A DNA stretch of 64,000 nt from Thermosulfuriphilus ammonigenes (GTDB lineage Bacteria; Desulfobacterota; Thermodesulfobacteria; Thermodesulfobacteriales; ST65). Location of the stretch: contig NZ_CP048877.1 in NCBI RefSeq assembly GCF_011207455.1, forward strand, positions 1,232,576 through 1,296,575. Direction: 5' to 3'. Position numbers and translations under genes: made by a program. The stretch's first letter is position 1, and each line of letters begins with the position of its first letter. The notes under the pieces are model-generated. The model was not told the DNA's origin, made no database searches, and saw only the letters and a list, made by a program, of their open reading frames with translations. Positions 36,593 to 45,883 of the stretch are shown here, in pieces.

Positions 36593-37486
36593 ATGAATGA
36601 GGATCCCTATCGCCTTTTAGGGCTTTCACGGAATGCTACCCTTAGCGACCTCCGCCGGGCCTTTCGGCGTTTGGTTCGTCGTTATCATCCAGATGTCAAT
36701 CCCGACCCCCGGGCCCTTAAGGAGTTTCAGGCTATCCTGGAGGCCTATCAATATCTCAAAAAACATCTCCGAGAACCACCCCCCGGAAGCGAGGCCGTAA
36801 CTGTCCACTTTTTAGAGGTCTCTTTCCGAGAGGCTACCTTAGGAGCCACCAAGGAGGTTTTGGTGCTCGGGGCCGAAATCACTTGCCCCGCCTGCGACGG
36901 AACAGGCGAAGATCTTGGAGGGCGTAGGCTCTCCTGCCCAGAATGTCAGGGCCAAGGGGTTATCAAACACCTCTGGCGGGAGGAAGAGATTGGTCTGGTC
37001 TGTGCTACCTGCCGGGGTCGGGGATTCATTATTCAGACTCCATGCCCTCGGTGCCAGGGACAGGGAAGATTTCGTCCTCGCCAAACCGTAACCATCGCCA
37101 TTCCTCCGGGGACAGAAGATGGAGCGGTAATCAACAAAACTTTAGACAGCGGTGAACGCCTTCAGGTAGAGATCTCTGTCCGCCCAGATCCGGTTTTTAG
37201 TCGCCGGGGGCTGGACATCATCGCCCGGGTGCGACTCCCCCTCTGGAAGGCCCTCTTGGGAGGGAGAATGACGATACCCACCCTCACCGGCCCCCGAGAA
37301 ATAGAACTTCCCTCTCCTCCCCAGTTGACTCAACCCTTGCGCTTTTCGGGGCAGGGGATCCAGGATGGCCAAAAAAGAGGAGATTTTCTTATCTTCTTTG
37401 AGATAATCCTTCCGGGGCCCCCTAATAATCGGGCCCGAAAACTCATCAAAGAGCTGGCCCAACTTCTACCAATAGAAGAATCCTAA
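36593..37486 (+). CDS. DnaJ-like chaperone with zinc domain, no G/F linker
   Basis: The 297-residue protein has an N-terminal J domain with YHPDVNP, four zinc repeats (CPACDGTG, CPECQGQG, CATCRGRG, CPRCQGQG) and a C-terminal client-binding domain ending in FFEIILP. It resembles DnaJ, but the glycine/phenylalanine-rich linker is missing: the J domain passes directly through LREPPPGSEAVTVHFLEV to the C-terminal beta domain. DnaJ is usually about 370 residues. It is probably an accessory Hsp40 rather than the main DnaJ. GGGGAGAG lies before the ATG. Its 3' end overlaps the convergent MFS gene by 4 bases. Confidence 0.87.
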   Translation: MNEDPYRLLGLSRNATLSDLRRAFRRLVRRYHPDVNPDPRALKEFQAILEAYQYLKKHLREPPPGSEAVTVHFLEVSFREATLGATKEVLVLGAEITCPACDGTGEDLGGRRLSCPECQGQGVIKHLWREEEIGLVCATCRGRGFIIQTPCPRCQGQGRFRPRQTVTIAIPPGTEDGAVINKTLDSGERLQVEISVRPDPVFSRRGLDIIARVRLPLWKALLGGRMTIPTLTGPREIELPSPPQLTQPLRFSGQGIQDGQKRGDFLIFFEIILPGPPNNRARKLIKELAQLLPIEES

Positions 37487-38694
37487 CCCCTAAGCAGCCG
37501 AATAGGGTAGAGACAGACCAGAGCAGCCAAAAATACGCCGGCACTTAGGGCCTGAGGCGGAGAAAGCCTCTCGGCCAGCCAGCCAAACAAGAGACTTCCC
37601 AGGGGAAAGAGCCCTAAAAAAGACATAGAAAAAAGGCCCATTACCCGGCCCCGTAATTCGCTAGGAGAGTAAGTCTGAAGAAGACTGATGGCGCTGTTGA
37701 AGGTGAAGACCATACTGAGACCAGAAAGATAGAGAAGAGCGGCCGAAAGGTAAAAGTTTCGAGACCAGGCAAAAAGAAAAAGAAAGACCAGCAGAGAAAA
37801 GGCGCTGCGCAGAATCCAGCGGCGTCGGTCTATGAGGGTAGACACAGAGGCCAAAAAAATGGCTCCAGTAAAAGCCCCAGCCCCATTGGCCGCCATGAGG
37901 AACCCATATCCTCTGGCTCCTACCCCTAAGATATCCCGGCCAAAGACAGGAAGAAGCACGGCATAAGGAAGAAGACAAATACTAAAGGCGGCCACCAAAA
38001 GAAGTACGCTCCGAACAACTCGGTGAGCAAGGACAAACCCTAAACCCTCTCGCAGGTCTCGCAAAAGCCCCCGACTGTCTCGCTCCACCCGGCCCTCAAG
38101 AGGGATAAAAAGCAGGGCAAAAACCACCGCCAGAAACCCTAAGGCGTTAAAGTAGAAACAGGGCCAGGCCCCCCAGCGGACCATAAGCATCCCTGCTGCC
38201 GCCGGCCCCAGAAAGCGGGCCAGGTTAAAGGCTGTGGAGTGAAGGGCCACGGCATTGGTGATATCCTCTGGTTCTACCAGATCATAAAGATAGGCCTGGC
38301 GCACAGGGAGCTCTAAGGCGTTTACCAGGCCTAGAAAACCTGCCAAGACCAGAATATGCCAAGCTGTCACCCAGCCCAGCTGGGTAATGAGCCCCAGAAG
38401 GAAAGCCTGCAATCCGCCCAAAATCTTGGCTAAAAGGAGAAGTCTCCTTTTGGGCAAACGATCAGCCAGCCAGCCAGCTAAAAAAGAAAAGAAAAAGATC
38501 GGTAGAGACCCTACAGCCCCCAAAAGCCCGAGGATAGTGGCTGAGTCGGTAAGCTCCAGGATCAACCAGCGCTGGGCCGTGGTCTGCATCCAGATACCCA
38601 CCAGGCACAGGGCCTGCCCCAAAAAGAAAAGGCGGAAATAAGGATGCCTTAGGGAGGCAAACGTTCCCAGGAAGATGGCCTCATAGACGCCCAT
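37483..38694 (-). CDS. MFS transporter, EntS-like
   Basis: The 403-residue membrane protein has about 12 predicted helices. Visible features are the loop GWLADRLPKRRLLLLAK (a variant of the family's GxLADRxxRRR) and ELRGRVMGLFSMSFLGLFP in the C-terminal half. This matches the MFS-3 group (EntS/enterobactin exporter-like, and many uncharacterised exporters). Substrate unknown. It follows ahbD by 35 bases on the same strand, so it may be co-transcribed with hemB-ahbD, but a heme or porphyrin role is only a guess. Confidence 0.85.
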   Translation of the reverse strand: MGVYEAIFLGTFASLRHPYFRLFFLGQALCLVGIWMQTTAQRWLILELTDSATILGLLGAVGSLPIFFFSFLAGWLADRLPKRRLLLLAKILGGLQAFLLGLITQLGWVTAWHILVLAGFLGLVNALELPVRQAYLYDLVEPEDITNAVALHSTAFNLARFLGPAAAGMLMVRWGAWPCFYFNALGFLAVVFALLFIPLEGRVERDSRGLLRDLREGLGFVLAHRVVRSVLLLVAAFSICLLPYAVLLPVFGRDILGVGARGYGFLMAANGAGAFTGAIFLASVSTLIDRRRWILRSAFSLLVFLFLFAWSRNFYLSAALLYLSGLSMVFTFNSAISLLQTYSPSELRGRVMGLFSMSFLGLFPLGSLLFGWLAERLSPPQALSAGVFLAALVCLYPIRLLRG

Positions 38695-38729
38695 AGGTCC
38701 CCTAGGGTATCCTCGGGCAGAAAAAAATT

Positions 38730-39794
38730 CTAGCCTCTGGCCCCCTTCCTGGGCTGATAGAGACAGAGGGGCTCCTCGGCCAGGTAGTCACCACTCATCT
38801 CATAGGCCCGAGCCCGGCAACCACCACAGACCCGGATATATTCACAGCGACCACATTTGCCTTTGTAGGCTTTAAAATTACGCAGATTAAGAAAAACTTC
38901 TGAATGGCGCCAAATCTCTCCAAAATGGCTTTGACGCACGTTACCGCAGTCAAGCTCCAGATAACCGCAGGGCTGGACCTGACCTCGATGAGATATAAAG
39001 CAGAAGCCAATTCCCCCAAGGCAACCCCTGGTCACGGCATCAAGACCGTGGGTCTCGGGGGTAACCTCCAGGCCCTCCTCCCGGGCTCGCTCCCGGAGAA
39101 TACGATAATAATGGGGGGCACAGGTGGCCTTAATGTGGAGGGGAGCGTTTTTTGATTGCTCGTAAAACCAATTGAGAGTTTCCTCATATTTGGCCGCAGA
39201 TAGGGCTTGATGAGCCAGCTCCTTACCCCGACCGGTTGGCACCAAGAGAAAGATATGGTGGGCCACGGCCCCCAAGGAGACGGCAAGCTCAAAGACTTTG
39301 GGTATCTCGGCTAGATTGATCTCCGTAATGGTGGTATTGATCTGGAAGGGAATCCCGGCCTCTTTAAGGAGCCGAATCCCTCTTAGGGCCCCCTCAAAGG
39401 CCCCTGGCATCTTCCGGAAAGAGTCGTGGGCCTCCGCAGTAGCTCCATCCAGACTAATAGAGACCCGCTGAATACCGGAGGCCTTCATCTTCTCCGTCAC
39501 CTCTTCGGTGATCAAGGTTCCATTGGGAGCCATAACCATGCGCAGACCAAGCTCGGTGCCATAGCTGGCCAGCTCAAAGATATCGGGCCTCAAAAGTGGC
39601 TCACCGCCAGTGAGGATAATCACCGGTTGTCCAAGTTCCCGGATTTCCCTCAAGACCCGCAGACATTCCTCGGTGGAAAGCTCTCCTTCGTAAGGCCCCC
39701 GGGTGGCCGCTGCCCGACAGTGCACGCAGTTAAGGTTACAGTTCCGCGTCACCTCCCAGGCCACCAAACGGGGAACAAACTCCGGTCTCTTCAT
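38730..39794 (-). CDS. ahbD: heme b synthase AhbD-like radical SAM enzyme
   Basis: AhbD decarboxylates iron-coproporphyrin III to heme b, the last step of the alternative pathway. The 354-residue protein has the radical SAM motif TRNCNLNCVHCRAAA, LTGGEPLLRPD, and a C-terminal cysteine cluster: CGYLELDCGN, then CGRCEYIRVCGGCRARAYE. The start has GGGGAG upstream and lies 3 bases after the hemB stop, so hemB-ahbD is an operon. Other radical SAM proteins with a SPASM domain are related, but the adjacency to hemB favours AhbD. Confidence 0.9.
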   Translation of the reverse strand: MKRPEFVPRLVAWEVTRNCNLNCVHCRAAATRGPYEGELSTEECLRVLREIRELGQPVIILTGGEPLLRPDIFELASYGTELGLRMVMAPNGTLITEEVTEKMKASGIQRVSISLDGATAEAHDSFRKMPGAFEGALRGIRLLKEAGIPFQINTTITEINLAEIPKVFELAVSLGAVAHHIFLLVPTGRGKELAHQALSAAKYEETLNWFYEQSKNAPLHIKATCAPHYYRILRERAREEGLEVTPETHGLDAVTRGCLGGIGFCFISHRGQVQPCGYLELDCGNVRQSHFGEIWRHSEVFLNLRNFKAYKGKCGRCEYIRVCGGCRARAYEMSGDYLAEEPLCLYQPRKGARG

Positions 39795-39797
39795 GGA

Positions 39798-40775
39798 TCA
39801 TTCTCCCCTGAGAAGCCTGGCCGCCTGTTTGGCAAAATAGGTGAGAATAAGCACCGCCCCAGCCCGCCGAATGGAAACAAGGGACTCCATCATCACCGCC
39901 TCCTCCGAGAGCCAGCCTCTCTCGGCAGCTGCCTTGATCATGGCATATTCTCCAGAGACCTGGTAGGCCGCCAAGGGATGAGTAAATTCCTCTCTTAAAC
40001 GGCGGATAATATCCAGATACGGCAGGGCCGGCTTAACCATCAGGATATCAGCCCCTTCTTCGACATCCAGAGCGGCTTCCCGGATGGCCTCGTTGCTGTT
40101 GCCAGGATCCATCTGATAGCTCTTGCGATCCCCGAACTGAGGAGCACATTCAGCCGCTTCCCGGAAAGGACCATAGAAGCTGGAAGCATATTTCACGGCA
40201 TAAGACATTATGGAGACCATAGAGAAACCCGCCTCATCCAGGGCCTCTCGGATCCGGCCCACCCGACCGTCCATCATGTCAGAGGGGGCGACTATATCGG
40301 CCCCGGCCTGGGCGTGAGAGACGGCCACCCGAGCCAGCACCTCCAAGGTAGAATCATTATCAACCGCCTCTCCCTTTAAAAGACCACAGTGGCCATGGCT
40401 AGTGTATTCACAGAGACAGACATCAGTAATAATCACCAGCTCGGGGACAGCCTTCTTGATGGCCGCTATAGCTTTCTGAACCACCCCTTTTTTACTCCAG
40501 GCCTCCGAGCCGGTTTTGTCTTTCTTTTCTGGCAGACCAAAGAGGATAATGGCCGGAATCCCCAGCCCGGCCACCTCCTCGGCCTCCTTGACCGCCTCAT
40601 CTACAGAAAGCTGAAAGACTCCCGGCATAGATGAGACCGGATTGCGAACCTTTTTACCCGGACATATAAAAAGGGGATAAATAAGGTTTCTTATGGAGAG
40701 ATCCGTCTCCCGAACCATAGATCTCAGGGTCTCTGTGCGCCTTAGCCGACGGGGACGATATTCGGGAAAGATCAT
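39798..40775 (-). CDS. hemB: delta-aminolevulinic acid dehydratase
   Basis: HemB condenses two 5-aminolevulinate molecules to porphobilinogen. From the ATG at 40775 (AAGGAGGAGAAATAAA upstream) the protein has about 325 residues. Visible are the zinc site in [14 protein letters not shown] (three Cys as in zinc-type HemB), Schiff-base lysines in [15 protein letters not shown] and [12 protein letters not shown] longer frame runs to 40847 but has no good start support. It is the step after HemL and is followed directly by ahbD. Upstream is the TPR gene. Confidence 0.97.
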
Positions 40776-40849
40776 TTTATTTCTCCTCCTTACCTCAAAA
40801 AGGCCTCTTGGCTTAGGATAATCCAGATAAGTAGGCCTGTCATCCAATC

Positions 40850-41467
40850 TTACTTCTTGAGGGCCTCTCTGGCAGCCACATTCTGCGGATCAAGGAGGAG
40901 AACGCGAAGGAATATCTGACGGGCTTCCTTCTTCTTGCCCTGCCACGTGAAGATCCGGCCAAGCTCTACCAAGAAGTCCAAACTGGAGGGATAAAGCTTC
41001 AACATTTTACGGGCCACCTTTTCGGCCAAAGGGGCCTTGTTCTGGAGTCTGAGGGCCACCGCCAGTCGGAGGTTGGCATAGTAATTATAGGGGTCTTTGG
41101 AGATGATCCGGTTCATGAGACGTTCAACCTTACCCCAGTTCCCCCGGGCCATAAGAGGCAGAGAGAGCCCCAAAAGGGGTTCTATGGATTCTGGTCTAAC
41201 CTCGGCCGCCTTTTGATAATAGGCAATGGCATCACCATACTTACCAGAAAGGTAATAAAGCCAGCCCAGACGAAGGTTGAGAAGATAGCGCCGAGGGGCC
41301 TCCTGATAGAGAGGAAGCAGGGCCTTAATGGCCTCTTTGTAGGCCCCCATCTTCTCGTAGCGATACGACTCCACAAAGGCCTTGGATATTTCAGAGGCCG
41401 AAAAGGCCCCGGCCTGGGCGGAGAAAACAACCAAGACCAGGAAAAGCAGAAGACAAAACCTCCTCAT
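40850..41467 (-). CDS. exported TPR protein
   Basis: The 205-residue protein has a signal peptide ([20 protein letters not shown]) and then TPR-like helical pairs: [36 protein letters not shown], followed by repeats with P-x-N-x-x-A spacing ([47 protein letters not shown]). It is a periplasmic protein-interaction module. AGGAGG lies before the ATG. It follows the barrel gene by 69 bases, with a short G-C hairpin between, and precedes hemB. Probably a partner of the upstream barrel or transporter-peptidase, but this is inferred from position only. Confidence 0.82.
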   Translation of the reverse strand: MRRFCLLLFLVLVVFSAQAGAFSASEISKAFVESYRYEKMGAYKEAIKALLPLYQEAPRRYLLNLRLGWLYYLSGKYGDAIAYYQKAAEVRPESIEPLLGLSLPLMARGNWGKVERLMNRIISKDPYNYYANLRLAVALRLQNKAPLAEKVARKMLKLYPSSLDFLVELGRIFTWQGKKKEARQIFLRVLLLDPQNVAAREALKK

Positions 41468-41514
41468 TTTGACCTCCTAAGATCTATCGGAATTACCGAA
41501 GGGGAGAAATGGGT

Positions 41515-41528
41515 GGGGGGAAGCCCCC
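41515..41528. promoter_or_regulatory. G-C hairpin between barrel and TPR genes
   Basis: GGGGG and CCCCC arms with a GAAG loop lie just after the barrel-gene stop codon. There is no T-tract. It could partly terminate or separate expression of the barrel and TPR genes. Confidence 0.35.
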
Positions 41529-41536
41529 TTAAAACC

Positions 41537-42391
41537 CTAAAAGCTTCCCCCGAGGCTTACGGTAACAATAGTCTGAGAAGCCTTATCGCCATAGCCGACA
41601 TGCTCCAGCCACTGCTGGTTGAGGTTTAGCGCCAGACGAAGATTATTCTCTAGGCGATAGCCCACTTCGGCCTCAAGGCCCCCAAGATAGCGGTCCGCCA
41701 GGTTATAGACAACAAAACCCTCATTTTTGACGGCAAAGATCTGCTGGCCCACCCAACCGGCCAGCTTATAGTCCATATTGCCTACGGTATAGGTAAAGAC
41801 CTGCTCTAGGGAGTAATAGTTATCCATAGAAATGCCAACATCTTTGTCCTTATGGATGTAGTAGAAACGGGTCTCTGAGTAGAGACGGCGACCGAAGGCC
41901 GAGAAGAAAAAGCCATAATGAGGCCTAATCTGGAAGACATCCAGATCAACATTGCTATCACTATAATCAGAGTAATCAATCTCCAGGCCAGCGTTCCATT
42001 CGGCCGGACGGAAGTAGGTGACCTTGGCAAAATAGATCTTGCCCTGATCAGTAAGGTCATCATCGCTGCTGATGTAATGAAAACCCAGGCGAATGGCGTG
42101 GTTTTTCAGGATTTGGCCGGTATTGGTATAAGCCAGAGTAAAGTCAGTCTGATCCAGATCGGGCAAGGTATCATAGTTAATGCGAGTCTGAGTCAGACCA
42201 AGCTCTAAGGCATGAACCTGCCGATCGGAGAGGTTTAGATAGGCCGTAGCCGCCCAGCCATCATCTTTAACATCAGAGCCGCCAAAGTTCACATAAGAGC
42301 CGTAGAGGCTTCCGTAGGTGGAGATCTCCCCGGCCCAGACAGAAGAGGCCAACATCAAAAAAACCGCCAGAAAACTCCATACCTTCTTCAT
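41537..42391 (-). CDS. outer-membrane beta-barrel protein
   Basis: The 284-residue protein has a signal peptide (KKVWSFLAVFLMLASSVWA, then GE) and alternating hydrophobic/polar strands with many aromatic residues (RFYYIHKDKDVGISMDNYYS, HYGFFFSAFGRRLYSE), ending in VSLGGSF, a C-terminal Phe as required for outer-membrane insertion. This looks like a barrel of about 12-14 strands. I cannot assign a porin family. It overlaps the urea-transporter/M23 gene by 4 bases, so it is translationally coupled to it. It could be the outer-membrane component of that system. Confidence 0.82.
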   Translation of the reverse strand: MKKVWSFLAVFLMLASSVWAGEISTYGSLYGSYVNFGGSDVKDDGWAATAYLNLSDRQVHALELGLTQTRINYDTLPDLDQTDFTLAYTNTGQILKNHAIRLGFHYISSDDDLTDQGKIYFAKVTYFRPAEWNAGLEIDYSDYSDSNVDLDVFQIRPHYGFFFSAFGRRLYSETRFYYIHKDKDVGISMDNYYSLEQVFTYTVGNMDYKLAGWVGQQIFAVKNEGFVVYNLADRYLGGLEAEVGYRLENNLRLALNLNQQWLEHVGYGDKASQTIVTVSLGGSF

Positions 42392-44505
42392 GTAACCCTC
42401 CTTAAAGTTATTTTTTGACCTTCTCTTTCTACCCTCACCAGGGAAAGACCTTTTAAGGGATCAAGGCGGACAAAAGTTTTGACTCTGGTTCGATCCACTC
42501 CGCCCTGAACCTCTCCCTGAATTTCCTCTGAAGAGCTGAAAAAATAAGTCCCTGTTACCCGGGCTAAATCCCGCCGAAAGGAGGCCATAAAGGTAAACAG
42601 AGCCCGCTTTAGGGGGCCAAAATAGGCCTCCAGCGGGAGGTTATCTTTCCAGCAAAGTTCCTTTTGATAGACAAGCGGCACCCGGGGCAAAGCCAGAAAA
42701 AGGGCTTTTAAGGCTTCATCTCCTCCATCGTGGCGCAAAAGATAAAAGGTCCCTTGGTCTTTGCTAAAATAAAGTCTGTCACTGCCAGAATCAAAAAAAT
42801 ATGTTCCATCAGGGGCCATACAAACCTTAAGGCACAAAGTCTCTGGTTCTCCCACCTCCCTATTTACTTCATATATGATTTCTTCATCCAGAACAAAGGA
42901 GAACTTTGACTCCAGGGCCTTATCGGGATAGAGGGCTCTCAGGCACTCTCCCTCTTTAGGAATATCGTTAGCCCGGAAAATAAGCCGCCCTTCTTTGATG
43001 ACCGCATAGTGCAGGAGACTAAAGGGGGCTGTGGGGGCCCCGAGTTCGGCGGAAAACTGTATTTGAAGATGGAGGTGCGGCTGGGGAGAGTAGCCCGAGT
43101 TACCGCAGAGCCCCAAAAGATGCCCCTTTTCCACCCATTGGCCAGGAGAAACCTTGATGGATCCCCGTTTAAAATGGGCCAAAAGGACATAAAATCCCCT
43201 CTCATCGTAGATCAAGACATAGTTGCCCCAGTTATCGATCTCATTAACGGAACCCGGAGGGTTGTCATCGATGTTGTTTACTAAAGAAATCACTCGGCCT
43301 CTTACCGGGGAGAGAACCGGCTTGCCAAAGCAGTAATAGTCTTCCAGAAGCTGCCCCTGACCAGAGAAGGTTTTCCCTTCGGCATCGGTAATGACAAAGT
43401 CTAAGGCGTAACGCCAGATTCCCTTGTGGGTCCAGGGCCCATCAAAGCCCTGCCAGACAGTCCAGTCTCCAGAAAAGGGAAGGGTAAGGGTTCTATTAGT
43501 GCCTCGAAAACGGGCTAAGTAAGAAAGATAATAATCCAGGGTGCGCTCTGGACTGCCCCGATAATAAAGGGTCAGGTAGGGATAACCAGCCAGCCCCAAG
43601 GGGTAGATAAAAGAAAGGGTCACCACATTAAAGGGCAGGGTAAAGGCGGGAATACCGTAATGAGCCCAGAAGAAACCGGCGGCCTCCAGAAGAAAAGGAG
43701 AGACAACCACGGCAATAGCGGCCAGGATATAGCTCCGGGGGCCGGGGATGAGGAAGACTCCCCCGATAGCCATGGCGATGAGACTAAAATTAAAGGTGCT
43801 AAGGTCGGTGAGGGCCTGATAAAAAGACCCCTTCATCAAGGCTAAAGTAGTCACTCCCAAAACGTAACCCGAGACGGCCAGAAAGAAGAGAATTCGGGAG
43901 GCCAAAAAGATTACTACCAGAAAGATAAGACCCCCTAGGAGATGAGGACTAAATAATAAGGCCCCCAGGGCCTTAAGGGGCCCTGTTAGCCAAAGGGGCA
44001 GGCGAAGATCAAGAGAGTTAAAGGCCGGGTGTCGAAGATAGAAGTCATTAACCAGAAGATTGGAATAGCGATAGGCGGCCAAATAGATGGTCGTGCTCAC
44101 CAGAACGAAGGGAACATTGATCACCGGCAGGCGAAAAAAGTAATAAAAGACATGGGCCAGAGAGAAGGTAACCACAAAGGTCATCAACCCGGCAGTAACA
44201 ATAAAAAAGATGGTAAGAGGTGTAATTTTAAAAAGAAAACCGATAGAAAGCCCCACCAAGAGTGGATTGTAGGTGTAATATCCTGAGCCGCGAAAGATCT
44301 CCCGCAACCCCAAAAAACGGGCCAGTTCATAGGCTGAAATCACGCAGAGAAGACCTGCCAGACCAACATTAGGGTTGATAAAGGTGGCCGCCACCAGAAC
44401 CAGCCCCAGAAGATGGTTTTCAAAAAAGAAGATCTCTGTGTAGCTATTAGCTACCGTGCGCAAATAGGAGCCAAGCCACCCCAAGAGGGCCTTTAAGTCC
44501 TTCAT
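42388..44505 (-). CDS. fusion of urea-transporter-like membrane domain and M23 peptidase domain
   Basis: A 705-residue protein. The N-terminal half (about 1-320) has about ten membrane helices with urea-transporter (UT) pattern, including GYYTYNPLLVGLSIGFLF and a second repeat TDLSTFNFSLIAMAIGGVF. From about 350 comes an M23/LytM-like domain: YALDF, SPVRGRVISLVNNIDDN, GNYVLIYD, VLLAHFKRGS and HLHLQIQ. The first zinc-ligand position appears to read RYALD instead of HxxxD, so peptidase activity is uncertain. A further C-terminal part of about 200 residues has no recognised domain. It lies between the PLP decarboxylase and the barrel gene, and probably exports or releases a product. Confidence 0.8.
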   Translation of the reverse strand: MKDLKALLGWLGSYLRTVANSYTEIFFFENHLLGLVLVAATFINPNVGLAGLLCVISAYELARFLGLREIFRGSGYYTYNPLLVGLSIGFLFKITPLTIFFIVTAGLMTFVVTFSLAHVFYYFFRLPVINVPFVLVSTTIYLAAYRYSNLLVNDFYLRHPAFNSLDLRLPLWLTGPLKALGALLFSPHLLGGLIFLVVIFLASRILFFLAVSGYVLGVTTLALMKGSFYQALTDLSTFNFSLIAMAIGGVFLIPGPRSYILAAIAVVVSPFLLEAAGFFWAHYGIPAFTLPFNVVTLSFIYPLGLAGYPYLTLYYRGSPERTLDYYLSYLARFRGTNRTLTLPFSGDWTVWQGFDGPWTHKGIWRYALDFVITDAEGKTFSGQGQLLEDYYCFGKPVLSPVRGRVISLVNNIDDNPPGSVNEIDNWGNYVLIYDERGFYVLLAHFKRGSIKVSPGQWVEKGHLLGLCGNSGYSPQPHLHLQIQFSAELGAPTAPFSLLHYAVIKEGRLIFRANDIPKEGECLRALYPDKALESKFSFVLDEEIIYEVNREVGEPETLCLKVCMAPDGTYFFDSGSDRLYFSKDQGTFYLLRHDGGDEALKALFLALPRVPLVYQKELCWKDNLPLEAYFGPLKRALFTFMASFRRDLARVTGTYFFSSSEEIQGEVQGGVDRTRVKTFVRLDPLKGLSLVRVEREGQKITLRRVT

Positions 44506-44516
44506 GGTCTAGGAGG

Positions 44517-45869
44517 TTACTCTTTCTGGAGACGAAGATGTTCGGGAAGTCTTTCCCGAGCCACAATATCTTCAAGATCTTCGGCCTCGCGGATAAGATG
44601 GGGGTGACCCTCTTTGTCAATGAGAACCACTGCTGGTCGGGGTCTTATAAACTGCATCCACTGGGTGACATTGTAGGCTCCCACCGGGGAGATGATCAGC
44701 CTGGAGCCCCGAGGAAGAGGGGGCAGATGGGCCTGATCAGCAACCACGTCGATATTCATACAAAGGGGTCCGTAAAGAATGCAGGGTTCAAGAGGGCCGG
44801 GGACATCCTCCTCCAGTTCTAGACGAAAATTGTACCAAAAGGCCGTAAAGAGCACATTGACTCCGGCATCAACCACATAAGCCCTGGTGCCGTCGGGAAG
44901 CCTTTTGCTGGCATGAACCGTAGTGATAAGAAAACCGGCCTCATCAACGATGGCCCGTCCGGTCTCCAGGATAAGGGTAGGAAAGTCATTTGGCCGCAGC
45001 CGGGACAGCAGGGTATCACAGATGGCTTCAGCAAAATCCTCAAGAGGGGGAACGGCTACGTCTGGAGAAAGATAGATACCTTTTAGACGATTGAGCGAGG
45101 GAAGACCGCCTCCTATATCAAGATATTCTATCTTCAGATCAAAATCGTCCTCTACCTGATAGGCAAACTCAACCATCTTGGCAATGGCCCGTCCGTAGGC
45201 CCGGGGTTCAAGAATAAAAGTGCCCAGATGGCAGTGGAGACCATGAAGAATAAGATGCCCTCCGGAGACCAAACGCTTTACAGCATCCAGGGCCTGGCCA
45301 GATTCTAGGTTGAACCCAAAGCGGGTCCACTGAGGGCTTATGCCCGTGTCCATATTGAGCCTAAGGCCCACTTTTATCGGCTGGCCCAGCCCTTTAGCCA
45401 CCTCTTCGAGATCATAGATCTCATCAAAGTGGTCTATGTTGATAATGGCTCCCTCCTCGGCGGCTACTTTCAGGGCTGAAAGGGGCTTGTAGGGACCGTT
45501 AAAAATTATCTCTGACCCCGGGACCCCCAGCCGTCTGGCCTTCTGGTACTCGAGCTCGGAGACAACTTCAGCTGTCTCTCCCTCCTGATGAAGGATGGCA
45601 CAGATAGCATCTAAGTAATTGGTCTTATAAGACCAGCTAAAATGGACATTGGGATATCGGGTGGCAAAAGCCTGATGAATAGTTCGATATTTCTCCCGCA
45701 AACGTCGCTCAGAGAAAACAAAAAGTGGCGAACCAAAACGGGCTACCAGATCACTTATCGGAACACCATCAATTTCGGAACGCACGTGACGACCATAGGA
45801 AGGACCAAACTTGTTCATCAGACCTACTTGGACCTTTTTGATAATCGGCTTCTCATAGGGTTCTTTCAC
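44517..45869 (-). CDS. PLP-dependent decarboxylase (DAP/ornithine type) with leader-like N-terminus
   Basis: The 450-residue protein has the alanine-racemase-like barrel of fold-type III decarboxylases: SYKTNYLDA with the PLP lysine, GLHCHLGT, LDIGGGLPS, ETGRAIV, GPLCMNIDVV and SPVGAYNVTQWM with RPRPAVV. DAP decarboxylase has C-E-S-x-D where this has CMNID, so the substrate differs. The first 30 residues (EPYEKPIIKKVQVGLMNKFG) are outside the fold and contain YEKPII, a YxxPxI pattern like RiPP leaders. The GTG start has AAGGAGGA upstream. It follows the ATP-grasp gene by 14 bases. Confidence 0.85.
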   Translation of the reverse strand: MKEPYEKPIIKKVQVGLMNKFGPSYGRHVRSEIDGVPISDLVARFGSPLFVFSERRLREKYRTIHQAFATRYPNVHFSWSYKTNYLDAICAILHQEGETAEVVSELEYQKARRLGVPGSEIIFNGPYKPLSALKVAAEEGAIINIDHFDEIYDLEEVAKGLGQPIKVGLRLNMDTGISPQWTRFGFNLESGQALDAVKRLVSGGHLILHGLHCHLGTFILEPRAYGRAIAKMVEFAYQVEDDFDLKIEYLDIGGGLPSLNRLKGIYLSPDVAVPPLEDFAEAICDTLLSRLRPNDFPTLILETGRAIVDEAGFLITTVHASKRLPDGTRAYVVDAGVNVLFTAFWYNFRLELEEDVPGPLEPCILYGPLCMNIDVVADQAHLPPLPRGSRLIISPVGAYNVTQWMQFIRPRPAVVLIDKEGHPHLIREAEDLEDIVARERLPEHLRLQKE

Positions 45870-45883
45870 GTCTTCCTCCTTGA

